DNA from: JAGNHB01 sp964436005 | GTDB taxonomy: Bacteria > Acidobacteriota > JAAYUB01 | Length of the DNA: 16,744 nucleotides | Reading direction: 5' to 3' | Assembly (NCBI GenBank): GCA_964436005.1 | Contig: CAYTBK010000092.1 | Span: 1 to 16,744 of the forward strand | Shown here: positions 6,820-14,624 of the stretch, one piece after another | Layout: each line of letters begins with the position of its first letter | How positions within the stretch are numbered: the stretch's first letter is position 1 | Notes under the pieces: model-generated | Told to the model about the DNA's origin: nothing | The model's database searches: none | Seen by the model: only the letters and a program-made list of their open reading frames with translations | Translations under genes and position numbers: made by a program

Positions 6820-7917
6820 CTAGCGGTAGCCGGCCCGGTTCAGTTCGTCCAGCGACGTGACCGGCCGGTCGGGCGTGAGGTATTTGGCCAGGAACCGGTA
6901 GATTTTCACCCGGATTTCCCGGGCCGTCTTCGTGTCGATGCGGTCGAAGCTGTGGCCGCCCGGCACGTCTTGGAAAACTTCGTGCTCGAAGGTCTTGCCT
7001 TCCGCCTTGAGCGCCTTGATGAGGAGTTCGACCTCCTCCACGTAGACGTCGTCGTCGTTGGTGTTGGTGTGTACGAGCAAGGGCGTCTGCAGCTTGCCGA
7101 CGTTCCAGGCGGGGGAGCGCTTGCGGTACTCGGCGATGTTGTCCCGGGGCGTGCCGTCGAGGTGGCCCTCGGCCGCGAAGATCTGGCGGTACTCGTCGTC
7201 GGCGTAGCCCATGCGGGCGATCAGGTCGCTCACCGGCACCCCGGCGAAGATGGCCTTGTACGCCGCCGGGTGGTGGAAGGCGGTCATCAGGGCCATCATG
7301 CCGCCGTGGCTCCAGCCGGCGATGCCCACGCGGCCGCCGTCCACGAACTCGTAGTTTTCGATCATGAAGGCGCGCGTGGCGTCGAGGTCCTCGTTCTCCA
7401 GCCCGCCGTAGTCGATGCGGTCGAAGAAATCCTGGCCGTAGCCCGTGCTGCCCCGGTACTCGGGGGCCGCCACGACGTAGCCCTGGGCGACCATCTCGCG
7501 GACGATGTGGGTGTGGTAGGTGGTGAAGTTGGCGTGCACGCCGCCGTGGGGGAGCAGGAGGAGCGGGTGCTTCTTCGTCCGGTCGAGCTGCCGGGGGACG
7601 AAGACGTAGGTCCAGAACTTCACCGGGTTCTTCGCGCCGGTGGCGTTGGGGTTCTTCACCCTGGCGGGGGGCGGCCCGACGATGAAGAGCTTGTCGACGA
7701 AGGCGACGTCGCCGACCCGCTGGAACCAGAGCACGTCGTCCACGGCCTTCTCCAGCGCGTCCAGGCGGTGTTCCAGGGCCTCGAAGCTCTTCTCCACGAC
7801 TTTCCGCGTGGCGTCGGGCGCGGGGACGGTCTCCTCCGTTGCGGCGGCCGGGCGGGCGGCGAGCGGCGCCAGGCAGAGGAGCAGGGCGAGCAGCAGGGCC
7901 AGGCGGATGGTTCTCAT
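6820..7917 (-). CDS. Secreted S9-type alpha/beta-hydrolase (prolyl oligopeptidase family)
   Basis: A 365-residue protein with a Sec signal peptide (Arg-rich start, hydrophobic 5-20, likely cleavage after about residue 26). A helical charged stretch (36-62) precedes an alpha/beta-hydrolase domain like the catalytic domain of S9 peptidases: oxyanion segment LLPHGGVHA, YRGSTGYG (154-161), nucleophile Ser203 in GWSHGGMMAL, acidic cluster 288-290 after HTNTN, and His322 in GGHSF. The seven-bladed propeller of full S9 enzymes (about 700 residues) is absent, so it may be an esterase or a propeller-less peptidase. The start is fixed by GGAGGAA and by a perfect TATAAT 46 bases upstream. It probably heads the operon down to aroK. 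Confidence 0.85.
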   Translation of the reverse strand: MRTIRLALLLALLLCLAPLAARPAAATEETVPAPDATRKVVEKSFEALEHRLDALEKAVDDVLWFQRVGDVAFVDKLFIVGPPPARVKNPNATGAKNPVKFWTYVFVPRQLDRTKKHPLLLLPHGGVHANFTTYHTHIVREMVAQGYVVAAPEYRGSTGYGQDFFDRIDYGGLENEDLDATRAFMIENYEFVDGGRVGIAGWSHGGMMALMTAFHHPAAYKAIFAGVPVSDLIARMGYADDEYRQIFAAEGHLDGTPRDNIAEYRKRSPAWNVGKLQTPLLVHTNTNDDDVYVEEVELLIKALKAEGKTFEHEVFQDVPGGHSFDRIDTKTAREIRVKIYRFLAKYLTPDRPVTSLDELNRAGYR

Positions 7918-7962
7918 GGCGGTTCCTCCGAAAAGCTGGGCGGGGGCGCCCGCAACCGCCGC

Positions 7963-7971
7963 ATTATACCA
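7963..7971 (-). promoter_or_regulatory. Extended -10 promoter element for the S9-to-aroK operon
   Basis: Minus strand reads TGGTATAAT: a perfect TATAAT with the TG of an extended -10, 46 bases before the S9 start codon. No good -35 lies at 16-18 bases, which fits an extended -10 promoter. The block CGGTGGTAYAATG is repeated before the GT39 gene at 9405-9413, so two promoters share the same core. Confidence 0.65.
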
Positions 7972-7997
7972 CCGTCCGCCCGGCGCTCCGACGTTTT

Positions 7998-8031
7998 GAG
8001 TGCGGTGTGCAGCCAGGCGGAGCACCGCTTT
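7998..8031 (+). repeat. 34-nt REP-like hairpin unit, diverged copy with paired stem changes
   Basis: Starts GAGTGCGGTGTG and ends AGCACCGCTTT, exactly 34 nt like the other copies; about 26 of 34 positions match the unit at 373-406. In the stem, CGGC/GCCG of the other copies is CGGT/ACCG here, so a C-G pair has become T-A and pairing is kept. The unit overlaps the 3' end of the GT39 gene and supplies two bases of its TAA stop. Confidence 0.6.
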
Positions 8032-9343
8032 ATTCGCTCTGCGCGGGGAGCAGGCGGGCGAGGCCCCGGGCGGCCAGGACGGCCATGGCCGGCGCCGCCG
8101 GGGCGAGGTAGCGCACCAGGGGGAAGAACACGGCGGCGGCGGCCCAGCAAGCGGCCAGGAAGAGCCAGGCAAAGAGGTCCAGACCGTCCAGGCAGCCTTT
8201 CCGCCAACCCAGGAGCAGTCCCGCGAGGCCCAGGGCCAGGAGGGCCAGGTCGGCCAGCCCCGCCGCCCAGCGCACGGGGGCCGAGGAGGTCAGGTACATC
8301 GCCCGGGCCGCGTTGACGGGCAGGGCGAGCAGCCGGGACGGGAGCCGGCCCAGGAATTCCCGCCGGTGCGCCTCGCTGGCCCAGCGCTCCTCGGCCAGTT
8401 CCTTGGCCGGGGTGTCCACCGGCCCGAAGCGCCGGCGGGATTCGACCTCGGTGAAGGCCTGGGCCGCGTCGTCCGCCGCCCGCGGGGCGGAGGCGAAGAA
8501 GGGGCTGTCCATGGCCCGGACGCCGTGCAGCAGCGAGCGCCCGTTCCAGGTGGTGCCCAGGGCCGGCGTCCCGCTGACGAGGGCGTTGCGCAAGGGCCAG
8601 GGCGCCACCAGGGCGGCCGCCAGGAGGACGCCGGAGGCCCAGCGCAGCGGCCGGCGGCGCAGGGGCGGGGAAAACGCCAGCAGGGCCAGCGTCGGCAGCG
8701 CCCACAGGGAAGCGCTGGTGCGGGTCAGGCAGGCCAGGGCGAGGGTGGCGCAGACGGCGGCGTAATGGGCGTACCGGCCGGATTCCAGGAAGCGGGCGGC
8801 GAAGTAGAGGGTCGCGGCCGTGGCCGTCACGGACAGGCATTCGGAGAAGAAGCGCCCCGAGTAGATCAGGGTCAGGGGGTGCAGACCCACCGCCAGGCCG
8901 GCGGCCGCCGCCGGCAGGGGGCCGGAGCGGCGCAAGGCCAGGAAGCATAGTCCGGCCGCCAGGGGGGCCAGCAGCGTCTGCAGGAAGGCCGCGGCGGTTT
9001 CGTTCCCTCCCGTGGCGGTCAGCAGGCCGGCCAGGAACAGCGGGTAGGCCGGCATGCGCCGCAGGGTTGGGTGCGGGCCGGGGTCCAGGGCGTACCCTTT
9101 CCCTTCCGCCACGTTCCGGGCGATGTCGATGTACCAGTCCTTGTCCTCCAGGTAGCCGAAGCCGGCGGCGCGCAACCGGGGGATCAGGGCGAACTGGAAG
9201 AGCAGCTGGGCCGCCCAGACGGCGGCCACGGTGAAGAGGCAAGCCTGGCGGGCGGAGAGGGGCAGGGTCCACCGGCGAACGCCGCCGGGCTGCTCCGGCG
9301 TCGCGGCTTCGGTTCCCTTCCGGGAAGGGATTGCATCTGGCAT
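8030..9343 (-). CDS. GT39/PMT-like membrane glycosyltransferase
   Basis: A 437-residue polytopic membrane protein of the GT-C superfamily (dolichyl-phosphate-mannose-protein mannosyltransferase-like). After a soluble start and one membrane segment (about 33-55) comes the periplasmic loop with DKDWYIDIARNVAEGKGY (67-84) and TLRRMPAYPLFL (93-104), the pattern of this family in bacteria, then repeated hydrophobic segments and a short cytoplasmic end. Such enzymes use a polyprenyl-phosphate sugar outside the membrane; donor and acceptor are unknown here. ATG 9343 is chosen because AAAGGA lies 8 bases upstream and a TGGTACAAT element 62 bases upstream; the open frame further up crosses that promoter and has no homology-like content. 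A repeat unit and a separate promoter divide it from the S9 gene. Confidence 0.82.
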   Translation of the reverse strand: MPDAIPSRKGTEAATPEQPGGVRRWTLPLSARQACLFTVAAVWAAQLLFQFALIPRLRAAGFGYLEDKDWYIDIARNVAEGKGYALDPGPHPTLRRMPAYPLFLAGLLTATGGNETAAAFLQTLLAPLAAGLCFLALRRSGPLPAAAAGLAVGLHPLTLIYSGRFFSECLSVTATAATLYFAARFLESGRYAHYAAVCATLALACLTRTSASLWALPTLALLAFSPPLRRRPLRWASGVLLAAALVAPWPLRNALVSGTPALGTTWNGRSLLHGVRAMDSPFFASAPRAADDAAQAFTEVESRRRFGPVDTPAKELAEERWASEAHRREFLGRLPSRLLALPVNAARAMYLTSSAPVRWAAGLADLALLALGLAGLLLGWRKGCLDGLDLFAWLFLAACWAAAAVFFPLVRYLAPAAPAMAVLAARGLARLLPAQSE

Positions 9344-9536
9344 GAGTCCGGTCCTTTCGGCGGTGGAGTTCGTCGCGGGGCCCTTCAGCTCGGCCGTGCC
9401 CGCCATTGTACCACCGAACCCGTCCAAACTTGGGCCTGCGCCGCAGGGGCCTGGGTGCGAAGGGAATCCTGCACGCGATGGCGTGCCCGTTCGGGGTTTC
9501 CCTTCCCCGACGCGCGACTGGGCGGACCGACGGGCG
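9344..9536. other. Intergenic region with promoter and small hairpins
   Basis: Holds the GT39 leader and -10 element, then two small perfect inverted repeats: CCTGCGCCGCAGG (9435-9447) and GCACGC-GATG-GCGTGC (9471-9486). Neither is followed by a T-run, so I do not call a terminator for the kelch-dockerin gene that ends at 9537. Nothing coding is seen. Confidence 0.6.
9405..9413 (-). promoter_or_regulatory. Extended -10 promoter element for the GT39 gene
   Basis: Minus strand reads TGGTACAAT, 62 bases before the start codon, with the same flanks (CGGTGG before, G after) as the S9 promoter at 7963-7971. No convincing -35 at normal spacing. Confidence 0.55.
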
Positions 9537-11468
9537 TCAGGGCCCGCAGAGCTGTGCGGCCAGACCGGCCAGGTCCCCGGCCTCGAGCTGCCCGTTGCCG
9601 TTCCAGTCGGCGCCGGTGACGTTGCCCGCCGGCGGCCTGTCGGCTTCCACCCGGCCGGCCAGGACCAGCTGAAGGAGGAGCAGGTCCCGGCTGTCGAGCC
9701 GGTTGTCGGCGTTGACGTCGCCCAGGGGGTGATCGCCCGGCCCCAGGCGGGTGATGAGTTCCGTGCTGACCCAGTAGTAGTCGCCGGGAATGATGCCGAA
9801 GAAGGCGTAACGGCCATCCGGAGAAACGGAAGCGATCCCGCACGCGGGGTCGATCCCGTGGCGGGTGAGATCGATGGCCGGGCCCCACCGGCCGGTGTCG
9901 TTCCGGAAGCAGACGAAAAGGTGGCTCCCCCCCCCGACGTCGAAGAGAAGGTAGCTCCCGTCGGGGGCCACGCCGGGGTGGGTCTGGTTCGGATACACGG
10001 TGCGAAGGGCTTCCATGCCGCCGGCCAGGTGGGTGATCCGGTCGAACATCCCGTCTGCCAGGAACGCCTGGGCCAGGTAGGCGTACGGTTCGGCCAGGTC
10101 CGTGACGTAGATCTCCCCGTCTCGGCTGGAGCTCACGAACATGCCGGGGCCGACGTAGCGGGCCGACGACCACCCCTCCGCCGTCCGGTCGGCGGCGTAG
10201 ATCCCGATCCGCTCGGGATTCATCCAGAGCCAGTAGACGGTCCCGTCGTCGAAGGTGATATGCGGCTCGATGGCGCCGTAGCCAGCGGAAAAGGGCATGG
10301 GCGCCGGTGTCGTCCAGTCGCCGTTCACCAGACGGGTGCCCATGATGACCCGCGAATTGCCGACGGCCTGGGTGTACAGGTATTCGGTCCCGCCGGGGGA
10401 CATGGAACCGGCGAAGATCGTGGCCTCGGCGGTCCCCAGGAACGTCTTGGCGATCGCCCGGGGGGTGGTTCCCGGCGGGGCCTGGCCGAAGAAGCCGTCC
10501 GGGCAAGTCTTCCAGGTGTCACCGAGGCTTTGGGATGCTGCGTCTTCACCCAATCCGAAGTACAGCTCCTCCCCGAGGGCGAAGGCCGCGGCGCCCGCCC
10601 GCCCGGGAGCGGGAAGCGAGGCCTTGCGGGCCCATCTGTCCGCGGTCGCGTCGTATTCCCAGATGTCCGTGAGGTGCTCATCCCCGGTGCCGCCGCCGGT
10701 TCCGACGTATCCCTTCCCCCCGAGGGCGGTGGCCGCGGCCCCCCAACGCAGGTCGCCGGGAAACGGCTGCTTCTGGGCCCAGGTGTCGGTTTGCGTGTCG
10801 TATTCCCAGAAAGTGGGGTCGATGGCCGTCTCCCCCTCGCCCAGGCCGACGTAGATCTTGGCTCCGACGGCGAAGCCCACCGGCCCGGATCGCCCATTTC
10901 CCGGGCAGCTTGTCTTCTGCGTCCACGTGTCCGCCGCAGGGTCGTAGGCCCACAGGTCATTGAACAGGGTGTTGCTGGTCCCGATGCCCATCATGACGTA
11001 GCCCTTTCCGTCCGCGGCCAGCCCCAGGGCCCGGACCCGGCTCGCCCCCGGGAAGGCGGCCCGGCCGCGCCAGGAATCGGAGGCCGGATCGTATTCCCAG
11101 AAACCGTTCTGGGCGGAAAACCCGTTGTGCCCGAGCCCGAGGTAGCCCTTGCCTCCGAGGCCGAAGGCGCAGGCGTAGGCGACGGGGCCGCCGGCGAAAC
11201 TGGCCTTGGCCGTCCAGGCGCCGGTATCCGGGTTGAATTCCCGGAAGTCGGAAAGATAAAGCGCTTGGGTTCGCTGCCCCGTCCCGACATAGGCCCGGTT
11301 CCCGATGGTGAAGGCGCGGGCGCCGCGGGCCTGCTGCGCCGTGTCGTTGGAAACCAAAGTCCATACCGACCTTTCGGCCTGCGGGACCATGGGGGAGGGG
11401 CGGGCGCTCCCGCTGCCCAGCAGGTGGAACATCAGCACGCACAAGAATTTTACAGGCATGCGGCGCAC
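9537..11468 (-). CDS. Secreted kelch-propeller / PD40-like / type I dockerin protein
   Basis: A 643-residue protein with a signal peptide (hydrophobic 8-18, cleavage near residue 22). Residues about 35-310 hold six kelch-like blades, each with a turn such as FWEYDPASDSW or IWEYDATADRW preceded by a GGKGYVGTG-type strand. Residues about 330-575 look like TolB/PD40 propeller strands (MSPGGTEYLYT, VAPDGSYLLFD, VSPDGRYAFFG). The C-terminus (578-643) is a dockerin: two EF-hand-like calcium loops with D584-N586-D588-D592-D595 and D621-N623-N625-E629-D632. The start is GTG, chosen because GGAGGT sits 6 bases upstream; the ATG three codons later is too far from it. Binding or adhesion in the envelope or outside is plausible. 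No cohesin is in the window, and no catalytic motif is visible. Confidence 0.85.
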   Translation of the reverse strand: MRRMPVKFLCVLMFHLLGSGSARPSPMVPQAERSVWTLVSNDTAQQARGARAFTIGNRAYVGTGQRTQALYLSDFREFNPDTGAWTAKASFAGGPVAYACAFGLGGKGYLGLGHNGFSAQNGFWEYDPASDSWRGRAAFPGASRVRALGLAADGKGYVMMGIGTSNTLFNDLWAYDPAADTWTQKTSCPGNGRSGPVGFAVGAKIYVGLGEGETAIDPTFWEYDTQTDTWAQKQPFPGDLRWGAAATALGGKGYVGTGGGTGDEHLTDIWEYDATADRWARKASLPAPGRAGAAAFALGEELYFGLGEDAASQSLGDTWKTCPDGFFGQAPPGTTPRAIAKTFLGTAEATIFAGSMSPGGTEYLYTQAVGNSRVIMGTRLVNGDWTTPAPMPFSAGYGAIEPHITFDDGTVYWLWMNPERIGIYAADRTAEGWSSARYVGPGMFVSSSRDGEIYVTDLAEPYAYLAQAFLADGMFDRITHLAGGMEALRTVYPNQTHPGVAPDGSYLLFDVGGGSHLFVCFRNDTGRWGPAIDLTRHGIDPACGIASVSPDGRYAFFGIIPGDYYWVSTELITRLGPGDHPLGDVNADNRLDSRDLLLLQLVLAGRVEADRPPAGNVTGADWNGNGQLEAGDLAGLAAQLCGP

Positions 11469-11758
11469 GGGGAAACCTCCATCGCTTCGGTGTTCGGAAA
11501 TAGCGCAGACCGGTGCAAGCGCACTCCTATACGGGATTTTCCCGGCATTGTTTCCCGAAAGCGGGCGGCAAAGGGGGCCGGGAGTCCAAGCTCCGTGGGC
11601 GTTGGGCTGTTTTCGCCCGGGGGGGGGGCGGGCCCAAGGAGGGGCAGGAACGGCGGCGGGAAGGAAAAACGTCTTGACTGTGCGGGTGACCGGAGGAACA
11701 ATGCCATTCCGCTTCGGCCAGGCCGGGCTGGAAACAACTTTCAGACAGGAGACCGATC
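11469..11758. other. Divergent intergenic region with a G10 run
   Basis: 290 bases between the kelch-dockerin start and iorA. It holds the iorA promoter (11674-11702), a run of ten G (11619-11628) within G/C-only flanks, and the ribosome-binding sites of both genes. No convincing minus-strand promoter was found; no open frame here has a credible start. Confidence 0.6.
11674..11702 (+). promoter_or_regulatory. Sigma-70-type promoter for iorA-pfkB
   Basis: TTGACT (11674-11679), a 17-base spacer, then AACAAT (11697-11702): five and four of six consensus bases at ideal spacing. The predicted transcript start near 11709 leaves a leader of about 50 bases, ending in ACAGGAG seven bases before the iorA ATG. 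Confidence 0.65.
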
Positions 11759-13582
11759 ATGGGCAAGCAGGTGATGCTGGGGAACGAGGCCATCGCCTGG
11801 GGGCTGCTGCAGGGGGGGTGCGAGGTGCTGGCCTCCTACCCGGGCACACCCAGTTCCGAAATACTTCCTTCTTTCGTCAAGTTCCGCAAGGAGGCCGGCG
11901 TCCCCGCCGCCGCCGAGTGGTCGGTGAACGAGATGGTCGCCTTCCAGGTGGCCCTGGGCGCCTCCTACGCCGGCAAGCGCAGCGCCACGGCCATGAAGCA
12001 GGTGGGGCTCAACGTGGCCGCCGACGCCCTGATGAGCGCGGCCTACACCGGCTGCCACGGCGGCTTCCTGATCATCAGCGCCGACGACCCCGGGCCCTAC
12101 TCCTCCCAGACGGAGCAGGACTCCCGCTTCTTCGCCATGTTCGCCAAGACGCCCGTCCTCGATCCGGCCACGCCGGAGGAGGCCATGCGCTACGCCGCCC
12201 TGGGGCTCGACCTGTCGGCCCGGTTCCGGATGCCGGTGATCCTGCGGCCCTCCCTGCGCGTCTGCCACTCCCGGCAGGACGTGGACATGGGCCCGCTGCC
12301 CTTCGCCACGTCGCCCGCCGCCTTCGTGAAGGACGTGGAGCGCTGGGCGGCCACGCCCAAGTACCGCTACAAGCTGCACGTGGAGCTGGACGAGAAGCTC
12401 CGCCAGGTGGCCGCCGCCGTCGCCTCCGACGAGCGGCTCGTCCGGGAGGAGCCGGGCGAGGGGCGGTTGGGCATCGTCGCCGCCGGCGTCCTGCGCGGCA
12501 TCGTGGCGGACTTCGCCCGCAGCCGCGGCCTCTCCCTCCCCATCCTGCACGTGGGCATGCCCTTCCCGCTGCCGAAGGACCGCGTCGCCGAGTTCGTCGC
12601 CCGGCACGACCGGGTGCTGGTGCTGGAGGAGACCTCCGGGGTCATTGAGCTGCAGCTGTCCGACAAGTCGCGCGTGGACGGCCGCTGGAACGGCTTCGTC
12701 CCCGACGAGGGCGAGCTGGACGGCACCCGGGTGACAGACCTGCTCGGCCGCTTCCTGGGCCTGGACCAGCCGCCCGCGCCGGTGAAGACGCCGGAGGCTT
12801 TCGCCAAGGAACCGCGGCGGCCCACCCTGTGCCCCGGCTGCCCGCACCGCAACTCCTTCTACGCCATCCGCAAGGCATTCCCCAAGGCCATCTACTGCAG
12901 CGACATCGGCTGCTACACCCTGGGCGTCAACCTCAAGGCCGTGGACACGGTGCTGGTCATGGGCGCCTCCATCGGCCTGGCCATGGGCCTGCGCCGGGCC
13001 TACGCCAAGGACGGCCTGGACACGCCGGCCATCGCCACCATCGGCGACTCCACCTTCTTCCACTCCGGCCTGCCCCAGCTGATCAACGCGGTGTACAACG
13101 ACGTCCGGATCCTCCTGGTCATCCTGGACAACTCCGTCACCGCCATGACCGGCATGCAGCCGGCCCTGACCAGCGGCCGCACCGCCGACGGGACGCCGGG
13201 CAGCGCCATCAGCCTGGAAGCGGCCGTGCGCGGCTGCGGCGTCGGCTTCCTGGAGGAGACGGACCCCTACGACCTGGAGGGCACCATCGCTGTGCTCAAG
13301 CGCGCCCACGCCCACACCCTGGCGGCGGACGGCGGCCCGGCCGTGGTCATCGCCCGGCACGCCTGCGTGATCAACGACCGCAAGGGCGCCATCCCCAGGC
13401 CGCAGAAGATCGTGCTGGACCAGGACGCCTGCCGGCGCTGCCTGGTCTGCGTGAAGAATTTCGAGTGCCCGGCCCTCTCCGCCGACGCCGAGCGTCGCGT
13501 GACCATCAACCCCATGACCTGCGCCGGCTGCGGCCGCTGCGTGGACGTCTGCCCGCACGGGGCCATTCGGGCGGCGGAGTGA
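11759..13582 (+). CDS. iorA: Indolepyruvate:ferredoxin oxidoreductase, alpha subunit
   Basis: IorA, the large subunit of the enzyme that oxidatively decarboxylates aryl pyruvates (from Trp, Phe, Tyr transamination) to aryl-acetyl-CoA, passing electrons to ferredoxin; cytoplasmic and oxygen-sensitive. At 607 residues it has normal length. Order of parts: pyrimidine-binding domain with SYPGTPSSEI (26-35) and EWSVNEMVAF (53-62); a middle domain; CPGCPHR (358-364) and SDIGCYTLG; the thiamine diphosphate/Mg site GDSTFFHSG through NAVYN (429-447); and two C-terminal [4Fe-4S] motifs, C558-C561-C564-C570P and C588-C591-C594-C598P. AGGAG lies 7 bases before the ATG. The beta subunit gene (iorB), commonly adjacent, is not here: a PfkB kinase follows after 51 bases. 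Confidence 0.95.
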   Translation: MGKQVMLGNEAIAWGLLQGGCEVLASYPGTPSSEILPSFVKFRKEAGVPAAAEWSVNEMVAFQVALGASYAGKRSATAMKQVGLNVAADALMSAAYTGCHGGFLIISADDPGPYSSQTEQDSRFFAMFAKTPVLDPATPEEAMRYAALGLDLSARFRMPVILRPSLRVCHSRQDVDMGPLPFATSPAAFVKDVERWAATPKYRYKLHVELDEKLRQVAAAVASDERLVREEPGEGRLGIVAAGVLRGIVADFARSRGLSLPILHVGMPFPLPKDRVAEFVARHDRVLVLEETSGVIELQLSDKSRVDGRWNGFVPDEGELDGTRVTDLLGRFLGLDQPPAPVKTPEAFAKEPRRPTLCPGCPHRNSFYAIRKAFPKAIYCSDIGCYTLGVNLKAVDTVLVMGASIGLAMGLRRAYAKDGLDTPAIATIGDSTFFHSGLPQLINAVYNDVRILLVILDNSVTAMTGMQPALTSGRTADGTPGSAISLEAAVRGCGVGFLEETDPYDLEGTIAVLKRAHAHTLAADGGPAVVIARHACVINDRKGAIPRPQKIVLDQDACRRCLVCVKNFECPALSADAERRVTINPMTCAGCGRCVDVCPHGAIRAAE

Positions 13583-13633
13583 GCGAGCTTCGGCCGAACG
13601 TCTGCAAAGGTAAATATTTCTAGGAGGATAGCA

Positions 13634-14533
13634 ATGAAACTCATCGCCGTGGGCTCCCTGGCCTTCGACAGCGTCAAAACCCCGTACGGGGAAGTGGACC
13701 GGGCCGTGGGCGGGTCGGCCACCTATTTCAGCATCTGTGCCAGCTACTTCGCCGACACGGCGGTGGTGGGCGTGGTGGGCGAGGACTTCACGGAGAAGGA
13801 GTTCGCCCTGTTCCACGAGAAGGGCATCGACACCCGCCAGGTCAGGCGGATGCCGGGCAAGTCCTTCTTCTGGAAGGGTGTCTACAACAACATCAACGAG
13901 GCCGAGACCCTGGCCACCGAGTTGAACGTCTTCGCCGACTTCCGCCCGGAGATCTTCCCCGAGTTCCGCAAGACGCCGGTGCTCTTCCTCGGCAACATCG
14001 ACCCCGAGCTCCAGCTCCACGTCCTGGAGGAGATGGAGCGGCCCAAGGTAATCGGCCTCGACTCCATGAACCTGTGGATCAACATCAAGCGGGACGCCCT
14101 GGAGAAGGTGCTGGCCAAGGTCGACGTCTTCTTCGTGAACGACGGCGAGGCGCGGCTGCTCACCGGCGAGCCGAACATCCTGCGGGCGGCGGCGCGCATC
14201 CGGGAAATGGGCCCCCAGGCCCTGGTGATCAAGCGCGGCGAGTTCGGCGCCGTGGGCTTCATCGGCGACGAGGTGGTGGTGCTGCCCTCTTACCCGCTGC
14301 TGGACGTGCGCGACACCACCGGCGCCGGCGACAGCTTCGCGGGCGGCTTCATGGGCTACGTGGCGGCCCGGGGCAAGCTGGACGCCCAGGACTTCCGCCT
14401 GGCCATGCGCTACGGCACGGTCATGGCCTCCTTCAACGTGGAGGACTTCTCGGTGGGGCGCATCCGCACCCTGACCTTCCCCGAGATCGAGGGGCGCCTG
14501 GGGCGCTTCCGCTCCATGCTGGCCGAGGCCTGA
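13634..14533 (+). CDS. PfkB-family (ribokinase-like) kinase
   Basis: A 299-residue cytoplasmic kinase of the PfkB/ribokinase family, phosphorylating a sugar or nucleoside with ATP; the substrate cannot be read from sequence. The N-terminal signature includes GGSATYFS (26-33), NDGEARLLTGE (169-179) is the family's acidic helix, and DTTGAGDSFAGGF (227-239) carries the anion hole and catalytic Asp233. The start is set by AGGAGG six bases upstream. It probably shares a transcript with iorA, 51 bases ahead, and ends before a strong terminator. A 10-base palindrome TTCGGCCGAA (13589-13598) and an AT-rich patch in the gap could carry extra control, but this is weak. Confidence 0.92.
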   Translation: MKLIAVGSLAFDSVKTPYGEVDRAVGGSATYFSICASYFADTAVVGVVGEDFTEKEFALFHEKGIDTRQVRRMPGKSFFWKGVYNNINEAETLATELNVFADFRPEIFPEFRKTPVLFLGNIDPELQLHVLEEMERPKVIGLDSMNLWINIKRDALEKVLAKVDVFFVNDGEARLLTGEPNILRAAARIREMGPQALVIKRGEFGAVGFIGDEVVVLPSYPLLDVRDTTGAGDSFAGGFMGYVAARGKLDAQDFRLAMRYGTVMASFNVEDFSVGRIRTLTFPEIEGRLGRFRSMLAEA

Positions 14534-14550
14534 GCCGCTTCCGGCGGATT

Positions 14551-14580
14551 TTCACCACCAGGGCACAGAGACACAGAAAA
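14551..14580. repeat. CACCACCAGGGCACAGAGACACAG-type intergenic motif (described in parts)
   Basis: The stretch TTCACCACCAGGGCACAG continues as AGACACAGAAAA. From memory, similar CAC(A/C)-GAG-ACACAG strings occur as dispersed intergenic sequences in many environmental bacteria; here there is only one copy, so the repeat nature is recalled and not shown by the window. Its A-rich end leads directly into the terminator stem. Confidence 0.35.
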
Positions 14581-14620
14581 CCGGGGGACCTGCCGACAGG
14601 TCCCCCGGCGTGTTTCTTTT
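14581..14620 (+). terminator. Rho-independent terminator of iorA-pfkB
   Basis: CCGGGGGACCTG (14581-14592) pairs perfectly with CAGGTCCCCCGG (14597-14608) over the loop CCGA, followed by a T-rich tract GTTTCTTTT. It lies 48 bases after the pfkB stop. The opposite strand has an AAAA before and thus a short T-run after the stem, so it might also act on the DUF4349 transcript from the other side, past the repeat at 14625. Confidence 0.92.
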
Positions 14621-14624
14621 ACCA

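Noticed and set aside
6061..8316. Very long plus-strand open frame (751 codons)
   Set aside because: Antisense to GT83, sixA, S9 and part of GT39, each with intact motifs; no single gene would span them.
9471..9486. Terminator of the kelch-dockerin gene
   Set aside because: Six-base stem without a T-rich tract and 50 bases past the stop; evidence too thin.
11741..14020. Long minus-strand open frame opposite iorA and pfkB
   Set aside because: Both plus-strand genes have complete family motifs; the opposite frame is a composition shadow.
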